Assembly (NCBI RefSeq): GCF_002849605.1
Contig: NZ_NPIB01000016.1
Span: 1-64,000, forward strand
Length of the DNA: 64,000 nucleotides
Direction: 5' to 3'
Source: Photobacterium carnosum
GTDB lineage: Bacteria > Pseudomonadota > Gammaproteobacteria > Enterobacterales > Vibrionaceae
Within the stretch, counting starts at the first letter, position 1; every line of letters begins with the position of its first letter. Shown here in pieces: positions 58,130 to 64,000 of the stretch. The position numbers and the translations under genes were made by a program. The notes under the pieces were generated by a model that worked only from the letters and a program-made list of their open reading frames with translations, was not told the DNA's origin and did no database searches.

Positions 58130-60031
58130 ATGATTACCACTCTCATCAATGAGCAGTTGATTAACCTCAACCTTAAAGCAACCACCAAAGATGAAGTATT
58201 TGCTGAAATGGCAGATATTTTAGTTCAACAAGGTCGCGTTGCGGATAAAACCCAATTTTTAGTCGATGTTAAAGCACGTGAAGAGTTAGGTAACACTGGT
58301 TTTGAAGAGGGTGTTGCATTACCTCATGCTAAAAGTGCCGCTGTTATTAAACCAGCGGTGGCGATTGGTGTTAGTCGTACAGGTATTGAATACGGCGCAG
58401 AAGACGGCTTACCATCAAAACTATTTTTCATGATTGCTTCTCCTGATGGTGGTGATAATCACCATATTGAAGTGTTGGCTGAGTTGTCATCAAAACTGAT
58501 TGAAGATGGCTTTATTGACGCATTCCTCGCTGCGAAAACATCTGCTGATGCATTGGCATTATTACTTGCCGAAAAACAAGTGGTGGCAACATTACCCCAA
58601 GATAAAGGCTTATTGATTGGGGTTACGGGCTGTCCAGCTGGCGTTGCCCATACTTACCTTGCAGCGGAAGCATTAGAAAAAGCGGCTGCTGAATTAGGTT
58701 ATGAAATTAAGGTTGAAACGAACGGTTCTATCGGTGTTAAAAACTCACCAACCGCAGAAGAAATTGCCCGCGCAGAAGCGATCATTGTCAGTTGTGATAA
58801 GCAAGTTGACATGGATCGTTTTGCGGGTAAGAAATTAATTAAGACTGGCGTAAAAGCACCGATTAAAGATGGTAAAGGCGTTATTCAACAAGCATTAGTT
58901 GCAAAACCATTTGATGCTAATGGCGATGGTTTAGATAACGGTGAAAGCAAAGTCTCTAAAGCGCGTTCAGATCTATATTGTTTCTTGATGAATGGCGTAT
59001 CGCACATGATCCCATTTGTTGTTACCGGTGGTTTGTTAATTGCGTTGGCATTAGCGATTGGTGGACAACCAACAGATGCGGGAATGCAGATCCCTGTCGG
59101 TAGCATGTGGCAAAAAGTACTCGATGTTGGTGTAGTCGCCTTTACATTAATGATTCCAGTACTTGCAGGTTACATAGCGTATGCGATTGGGGATCGTCCA
59201 GCATTAGCACCGGGTTTCATTGGTGGTTGGATTGCGAATAACGGCTCATTTTATGGCGCAGATGCAGGTACAGGTTTTATCGGTGCCATCATCGCTGGTC
59301 TATTAGTGGGTTACTTTGTACGTTGGGTTGCAACACGTAAATACCATAAATTATTACAACCATTAGTGCCGATTCTTATTGCACCGATTACAGGTACATT
59401 ATTTATTGCAAGTGCGTTTATTTTTGTTATTGGTGCGCCAATTGCAGGTCTAATGCATACCATGAACACCGTGCTAACTGAGATGAGCACAGGTAACGTT
59501 GTTTTGCTAGGTATTGTGCTCGGTGGTATGGCGGGCTTTGATATGGGTGGTCCATTTAACAAAGTGGCGTTCTTGTTCTCTGTCGGCATGATAGCCAATG
59601 GTCAAACTCAATTTATGGGCGCGATGGCATGTGCAATTCCTGTTGCGCCATTGGGTATGGGTTTAGCGACAGTGATTGGTCGTAAGCTTAACATCTTTGA
59701 GCAATCAGAAATTGAAGCAGGTAAAGCGGCGGGTGCGATGGGCTTAGTGGGTATCTCTGAAGGTGCGATTCCGTTTGCAGCGCAAGATCCAATCTCAGTT
59801 ATTCCAGCAAACGTATTAGGCAGCATGGTTGCCGCAGTAATGGCGTTCTCATTTGGTATCACTAACAGCGTTGCTCACGGTGGTCCAGTGGTTGCATTAT
59901 TAGGTGCGATGAACAAACCATTACTTGCTTTAGTCTGTATGGCAACAGGTATGGTAGTAACGGCATTGGTTGCAGTATCACTGAAGAAATTCCGTAAAGC
60001 AAAAGCGGATAAAGTGTTAGCGGTAGCGTAA
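58130..60031 (+). CDS. PTS fructose-type EIIABC transporter (probable mannose permease)
   Basis: A 633-residue fused permease. EIIA (about 1-150) has phospho-His in GVALPHAKS. EIIB (about 162-255) has Cys in GVTGCPAGVAHTYLAA. EIIC (about 285-625) has about nine or ten transmembrane helices and starts SHMIPFVVTGGLLIALALAI. It imports and phosphorylates a hexose at the inner membrane. Adjacency to manA and similarity of the whole cluster to V. cholerae VC1820-VC1827 suggest mannose; fructose cannot be excluded. It is monocistronic with its own terminator. Confidence 0.9.
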   Translation: MITTLINEQLINLNLKATTKDEVFAEMADILVQQGRVADKTQFLVDVKAREELGNTGFEEGVALPHAKSAAVIKPAVAIGVSRTGIEYGAEDGLPSKLFFMIASPDGGDNHHIEVLAELSSKLIEDGFIDAFLAAKTSADALALLLAEKQVVATLPQDKGLLIGVTGCPAGVAHTYLAAEALEKAAAELGYEIKVETNGSIGVKNSPTAEEIARAEAIIVSCDKQVDMDRFAGKKLIKTGVKAPIKDGKGVIQQALVAKPFDANGDGLDNGESKVSKARSDLYCFLMNGVSHMIPFVVTGGLLIALALAIGGQPTDAGMQIPVGSMWQKVLDVGVVAFTLMIPVLAGYIAYAIGDRPALAPGFIGGWIANNGSFYGADAGTGFIGAIIAGLLVGYFVRWVATRKYHKLLQPLVPILIAPITGTLFIASAFIFVIGAPIAGLMHTMNTVLTEMSTGNVVLLGIVLGGMAGFDMGGPFNKVAFLFSVGMIANGQTQFMGAMACAIPVAPLGMGLATVIGRKLNIFEQSEIEAGKAAGAMGLVGISEGAIPFAAQDPISVIPANVLGSMVAAVMAFSFGITNSVAHGGPVVALLGAMNKPLLALVCMATGMVVTALVAVSLKKFRKAKADKVLAVA

Positions 60032-60084
60032 GAGGTAAGTGTTTTAGGTACGAGTCTTGAGGTTAAGACGATAAGTACGAATAA

Positions 60085-60114
60085 AAGCGATAGGTGAAAG
60101 CCTGTCGCTTTTTT
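60085..60114 (+). terminator. Terminator after EIIABC (repeated family, copy 3)
   Basis: AAGCGATAGG-TGAAAG-CCTGTCGCTT-TTTT, the same hairpin as after rluF and manA. Confidence 0.88.
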
Positions 60115-60127
60115 ATGTTATCAAATC

Positions 60128-60172
60128 CAGTCAGTCATTCCTTACAGTGAGGTTATGAACGAGATCTGAAAC
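60128..60172 (+). repeat. Dispersed intergenic repeat, copy C
   Basis: AGTCATTCCTTACAGTGAGG, TTATGAACGAGAT: a partial copy, ending before the GGGAATC arm. Confidence 0.6.
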
Positions 60173-60292
60173 CTTAAACCCTCGATACTCGCCTTTACTT
60201 TATTCCTTGCTTTTCAAATCACATCTTTGCAGTATGTATTAATTACCATAATTAAAAATGCATGTAAGCATAGATATCTCACAGGGGAAGTC

Positions 60293-61378
60293 ATGGCTGG
60301 AAATACCATAGGACAATTGTTTCGCGTTACCACCTTTGGCGAAAGTCATGGGGTAGCATTGGGCTGTATTATTGACGGTTGCCCACCAGGATTAGCACTC
60401 ATAGAAGCTGACATGCAACACGATCTTGATCGTCGTCGCCCTGGCACCTCAAAATATACTACTCAACGTCGCGAAGCGGATGAAGTTAAGATTTTATCCG
60501 GTGTCTTTGAAGGTCAAACAACGGGTACATCGATTGGTTTACTGATTGAAAATACCGATCAACGCTCAAAAGATTATTCTAATATTCAGAATTTATTCCG
60601 TCCCGGTCACGCAGATTATACTTACCAGCAGAAATATGGCGTACGTGATTACCGTGGTGGTGGTCGATCATCTGCACGTGAAACCGCTATGCGTGTTGCT
60701 GCGGGTGCTGTTGCTAAAAAATACCTTAAACAAGCGCATGGAATAGAAGTATGTGCTTACTTATCACAAATGGGTGATGTAAAAATAGATAAGGTTGATT
60801 GGCAACAAATTGAACAAAATGCCTTTTTCTGCCCTGATGTCGATAAAGTCGACGCCTTTGATGAGCTGATCCGTAACCTTAAAAAAGACGGTGATTCGAT
60901 TGGCGCTAAAATTACCGTGGTTGCTCGTAACGTACCTGTAGGTTTAGGTGAACCGGTATTTGATCGTTTAGATGCTGATATTGCCCATTCATTAATGAGT
61001 ATCAATGCCGTTAAAGGGGTTGAAATTGGTGATGGTTTTGATGTGGTTGAACAACGGGGCAGTGAACACCGTGATGCCATGACATTACAAGGATTTAAAA
61101 CTAATCATGCGGGCGGTATTTTGGGGGGTATTTCATCAGGGCAAGATGTTATTGCGCATATAGCTCTAAAACCGACCTCAAGTATCAGTATTCCGGGTGA
61201 AACCATCACTAAGCAAGGTGAATCAGCCGAAGTGATCACGAAAGGTCGTCATGATCCCTGTGTTGGTATTCGTGCGGTTCCGATTGCTGAAGCGATGTTA
61301 GCGATTACGCTGATGGATCACTTATTGCGTAACCGTGGTCAAAATGCAGATGTAGTCACAACAACACCGAAGATTTAG
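60293..61378 (+). CDS. aroC: Chorismate synthase (AroC)
   Basis: A 361-residue FMN-dependent enzyme forming chorismate from EPSP, the last shared step of aromatic amino-acid synthesis. The start is at [20 protein letters not shown], with GGGGAAG upstream; the frame extends 22 codons further without homology. [26 protein letters not shown] and the terminal [12 protein letters not shown] block are typical. Length equals E. coli AroC (361). It is monocistronic here, with EpmC and YfcL farther downstream, as in enteric order. Confidence 0.96.
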   Translation: MAGNTIGQLFRVTTFGESHGVALGCIIDGCPPGLALIEADMQHDLDRRRPGTSKYTTQRREADEVKILSGVFEGQTTGTSIGLLIENTDQRSKDYSNIQNLFRPGHADYTYQQKYGVRDYRGGGRSSARETAMRVAAGAVAKKYLKQAHGIEVCAYLSQMGDVKIDKVDWQQIEQNAFFCPDVDKVDAFDELIRNLKKDGDSIGAKITVVARNVPVGLGEPVFDRLDADIAHSLMSINAVKGVEIGDGFDVVEQRGSEHRDAMTLQGFKTNHAGGILGGISSGQDVIAHIALKPTSSISIPGETITKQGESAEVITKGRHDPCVGIRAVPIAEAMLAITLMDHLLRNRGQNADVVTTTPKI

Positions 61379-61408
61379 AGCTTGGTTGCGCTGTAAATTA
61401 ATATTGAA

Positions 61409-61434
61409 ATGACGGAATAATTTTATTCCGTCAT
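61409..61434 (+). terminator. Hairpin after aroC
   Basis: A perfect 11-bp stem ATGACGGAATA/TATTCCGTCAT with loop ATTT. The 3' arm begins another copy of the dispersed repeat (CCGTCATTCCTTATAGTGAA). There is no T run, so it may be a REP-like element rather than a terminator. Nothing else was found in 61379-61575. Confidence 0.55.
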
Positions 61435-61575
61435 TCCTTATAGTGAATGCAAACCATCCACCGTCATTCTCTTTGCTAGTATCTTTCTGTTGTAGCAAAA
61501 GTAAATATCTCTCAGATAGCCTCATACCTTAACTTGTTGTGGCTTAATGAACTTGTACACCTAAAGAAGAAGATT

Positions 61576-62193
61576 TTACACTTCAGCTTCTTCGAAGTTA
61601 AATACGGGTAAACTCCAGCTAAAGAACACAGCAGCCATACGTAAACCAAAGCCAACAACCAATGTTACTAGTGTGGTTGTATCAGCAGGGACATTAAAGT
61701 GCAGCATCGTGACATATATAATGCCAGCAAGGAAAGACACTGACGCATAGAGTTCTTTGTGTAATACCATTGGCTTGCTACGAGTGATCATATCGCGAAG
61801 TAACCCACCAAAAACCCCTGTAATGACTGCCGCTACTACACAGATAATTGGTGATAATCCCATTGTGATTGCAACTTGGCAGCCAATAATACTAAATACA
61901 ATCAAGCCAATAGCATCAAGAATAATAAAAATCTTATGAAAGCGTACGACCCATTTACCTAATACTGTCGTTAATAAGCCAGCAACGCAGGTGATGACTA
62001 AATATTGTGGGTGTGCCACCCAACCAAGTGGATAGTGGCCTAATAAAATATCACGCATTGTGCCGCCACCAATAGCCGTTGCACTTGCGACTAACATGAC
62101 CCCGAACCAATCCATATGACGTTTACCAGCGGCGAGTGCGCCCGTCATTGCTTCTGCAGTAATACCGATAATGTATAAGATAGAAAGTAGCAT
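61576..62193 (-). CDS. TRIC-type cation channel family protein (UPF0126)
   Basis: A 205-residue membrane protein with seven predicted helices in two similar halves. ATAIGGGTMRDILLG and the second-half FGGLLRDMITRSKPM are the duplicated Gly-Arg-Asp motifs of the UPF0126/YicG/YadS family. These are bacterial homologues of trimeric intracellular cation channels. The physiological ion is unknown. The gene is monocistronic and is divergent from epmC. Confidence 0.9.
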   Translation of the reverse strand: MLLSILYIIGITAEAMTGALAAGKRHMDWFGVMLVASATAIGGGTMRDILLGHYPLGWVAHPQYLVITCVAGLLTTVLGKWVVRFHKIFIILDAIGLIVFSIIGCQVAITMGLSPIICVVAAVITGVFGGLLRDMITRSKPMVLHKELYASVSFLAGIIYVTMLHFNVPADTTTLVTLVVGFGLRMAAVFFSWSLPVFNFEEAEV

Positions 62194-62507
62194 AATAACT
62201 GTGATGGCCGTTGTTTATCATAAGAATAGGGTATTGTAATAGTGACAGTTATCAACTTCTAATGAAAAGAATTTAATGTCAGATGAATTGAATTCATGCA
62301 AGAAACACTTTTATTATTATTTGTAGTGGATATGTGAGCTTTCTCGCTATTTCTTACCAGAAGATGACGAATGAGATTAAAGAGATCAAGTAAAATAATT
62401 CTCATGTTGTAGCTCTACCTTTTTACTTAATGGCTCTAAATGTTCAAACAATATATAATTCGCTGGTTAATTTAAATTGTATCCAAATGAATGAAATGAA
62501 AACACAT

Positions 62508-63059
62508 ATGAATCATGACTATAACGATCTTATTCGTTTGTTTAATACGGTCTTTTTAGAGCGTTTAAATACTGAATTATTACTAGGTGGCGATGAGCCT
62601 ATTTACCTTCCTGCCTCAGAGGAACGTACGCATCATCAAATTATCTTTGCTCGTGGCTATTATGCGTCAGCGATGCATGAGTTAGGGCATTGGTGTATTG
62701 CGGGTGAAGCAAGACGCTTATTAGAAGATTATGGCTATTGGTATCAACCCGATGGACGTAGTGCTGAAGTACAAGCTGCATTTGAAGTGGTTGAAATTAA
62801 GCCGCAAGCGATAGAGTGGATTTTATCGGCCAGCTGTGGGTTTAACTATCAGGTAAGTTGCGATAATCTAAGTGGTAACTGTGAGCCTGATAGAGTGGGA
62901 TTCACGTTAAAAGTACGAGAGCAAGTTATCAACTATTTAACGAACGGTATTCCAGAGCGAACCAAAATGTTATCCGATACCTTCCGTGATTTTTATGGTA
63001 TTGCACCACTAACGGCAGCTAATTTCCCCAAACCGATTCCATTAACTGATTATGCTTAA
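62508..63059 (+). CDS. epmC: EpmC, elongation factor P hydroxylase (YfcM)
   Basis: A 183-residue iron-dependent hydroxylase of the beta-lysyl-modified Lys of EF-P. The start is set at MNHDYNDLIRLFN; in-frame ATGs lie 12 and 78 bases upstream. The metal-binding SAMHELGHWCIAGEARR, with its His pair, and the YGYWYQPDGRSAEVQAAFE and VKPQAIEW-like segments are conserved. Length is near E. coli YfcM (182). It is followed by yfcL at 15 bases. Confidence 0.92.
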   Translation: MNHDYNDLIRLFNTVFLERLNTELLLGGDEPIYLPASEERTHHQIIFARGYYASAMHELGHWCIAGEARRLLEDYGYWYQPDGRSAEVQAAFEVVEIKPQAIEWILSASCGFNYQVSCDNLSGNCEPDRVGFTLKVREQVINYLTNGIPERTKMLSDTFRDFYGIAPLTAANFPKPIPLTDYA

Positions 63060-63074
63060 CCGCAAGGATAGAAC

Positions 63075-63332
63075 ATGATCCACGATTATGAACAAAAGCT
63101 ATTACAGCTGATTGATAACAATATTGACAGTGCAACGGATGACGAACTGTTTGCTGGTGGCTATTTACGCGGCCATATTTCACTTGCCGCTGCCGATTGT
63201 GAACAGCAAGGCATTGATGATATTATTGTTATGCAACAAAAAGTAAAACAAAGCTTGCGGGATGCAAAAAGTGAACTTAGCCCAAGCGATTGGCAATTAG
63301 TACAGCAATACAGTGATAAATTAATGGCGTAA
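63075..63332 (+). CDS. yfcL: YfcL family protein
   Basis: An 85-residue cytoplasmic helical protein. The segment TDDELFAGGYLRGHISLAAA and a later ELSPSDWQLV match E. coli YfcL, whose function is unknown. It forms a two-gene unit with epmC, a conserved pair. AAGGA lies before the ATG. Confidence 0.9.
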   Translation: MIHDYEQKLLQLIDNNIDSATDDELFAGGYLRGHISLAAADCEQQGIDDIIVMQQKVKQSLRDAKSELSPSDWQLVQQYSDKLMA

Positions 63333-63545
63333 TTGTATCCAGTTTGAAGAATATCAATCATTATAAGTTAATAACCGTCCTTTTTGTCATTCCTTAATTT
63401 TCGGTATGGCGGCTAGCTCTGTAGTGATTAAGTTCATTAAGCCACAACACTCCCAATGCTTTGCTTTTTTCCTAGAAATTGTTATATCTGCTTTTCCTCG
63501 AGACTCGAAATCTGAGCTTCCTCGCACAGTTACTTCCTAGTTATA

Positions 63546-63583
63546 AAAAATCCGCCATAACCGTAAAGGTATGGCGGATTTTT
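63546..63583. terminator. Bidirectional terminator between yfcL and the OmpA-family gene
   Basis: AAAAATCCGCCAT/ATGGCGGATTTTT is a perfect 13-bp stem with a 12-base loop and A and T runs. The stretch 63333-63545 has only a trace of the dispersed repeat (GTCATTCCTTA near 63389). Confidence 0.92.
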
Positions 63584-63640
63584 AGTGAGTACATCTTACG
63601 TAATTAATACGCAGTACTAAAGTTCAATTGTTAGTATAAA

Positions 63641-64000
63641 TTACTTAGCAACAACTTGAGTAACTGTTTCGATGTTTAGCTCAGGAGCAATGATGTCAAC
63701 ACGACGGTTTTCAGCACGGCCTTTAGTTGTATCGTTAGGTGCGATAGGATCTAGCTCACCACGACCTTCACTAAGAATGCGATCTGAACCAACATTTAGG
63801 TGAGTACGTAGTGCTTGAGCAACTGCTTCTGCACGTTGTTGAGATAGCTTTTGGTTGTATGCTTCAGGACCAGTACTGTCAGTGTGACCAACAACAGTAA
63901 TTGTTGCATCAGGGTATTGGTCTAGACGTGCTTCGAAAGGCGCTAGTTGTGCCGCATCACCTGTTGTGATTTTAGAGCTATCGAATGCGAAAGGAACAGT
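63641..64000 (-). CDS. OmpA-family protein, C-terminal part
   Basis: The 3' end of a gene running out of the window: 119 codons and a TAA. It encodes the peptidoglycan-binding OmpA domain: VPFAFDSSKI, VVGHTDSTGPEAYNQKLSQQ, RAEAVAQALRTHL and the diaminopimelate-binding GRAENRRVDI. The strongly biased codon use resembles that of the OmpA-type gene at 9205, so this too is probably very highly expressed. The N-terminal barrel, if present, lies outside the window. Its sequence differs clearly from the 9205 paralogue, which lacks the NRRVDI signature. Confidence 0.92.
   Translation of the reverse strand, partial: TVPFAFDSSKITTGDAAQLAPFEARLDQYPDATITVVGHTDSTGPEAYNQKLSQQRAEAVAQALRTHLNVGSDRILSEGRGELDPIAPNDTTKGRAENRRVDIIAPELNIETVTQVVAK

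Overview
The window looks like a chromosome segment of an AT-rich marine gammaproteobacterium of the Vibrionaceae, most likely a Photobacterium. This is inferred from E. coli/Vibrio-like gene order (cnoX-ybbO-tesA-ybbA-ybbP; yfcH/yfcE/pta-ackA/yfbV/yfbU; pflA/pflB-focA; aroC/epmC/yfcL), a ToxR-type membrane regulator, a Vibrio-type mannose PTS cluster and large tandem tRNA clusters. No rRNA, CRISPR array, intact transposase or prophage was seen. Layout: 1-1358 holds the end of a tRNA operon (Pro, His, Pro) followed by seven degenerate units of about 152 bp built from tRNA-Pro pieces, each with its own terminator hairpin. 1537-2826 is a uhpC-like gene interrupted by an early amber codon. 2879-7352 holds a GumN/TraB-family protein and the copper module copA/cueR, with a tiny membrane ORF coupled to copA. 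7389-8490 is a ToxR-like/ToxS-like pair. 9205-10787 has an OmpA-type porin and a META lipoprotein. 10862-19304 is cnoX, a broken ybbO-type remnant, an intact ybbO-type SDR, an imine-reductase-like gene with a divergent LysR regulator, tesA, and a YbbA/YbbP ABC system. 19445-26762 has a lipoprotein, the yfcH/yfcE/pta/ackA/yfbV group and a small DUF6172-like protein. 26763-27530 is gene-poor, with a candidate sRNA and a decayed ChaN-like gene. 27624-33005 holds rlmA, a PgtA/PgtB-like two-component system and yfbU. 33424-45428 combines one-carbon and anaerobic formate metabolism (fhs with a PurR box, pflA, pflB, focA with an FNR box) around a VieS/VieA-like signalling operon. 45939-48188 has xthA, a small hypothetical protein and six tandem tRNA-Tyr genes. 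48371-52569 is an RND efflux pair. 52735-60031 is rluF and a fructose-type mannose PTS cluster with manA and an AraC regulator. 60293-64000 has aroC, a TRIC-type channel, epmC, yfcL and the 3' end of a second OmpA-family gene. How the genes work together: formate made by PflB (activated by PflA) can leave through FocA or be fixed onto tetrahydrofolate by Fhs, while acetyl-CoA from the same reaction goes through Pta and AckA to acetate and ATP. Imported mannose-6-phosphate is converted by ManA to fructose-6-phosphate. Most striking is a BvgS/VieS-like hybrid sensor kinase split in two at an A7 tract: adding one A joins both halves in the frame the family predicts, and the next gene is an EAL-domain response regulator. 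Also notable are the tRNA-Pro-derived array, the amber codon in uhpC, a PgtA-like regulator whose AAA+ module lacks the sigma-54 signature, and three decayed genes outside the intact reading frames.
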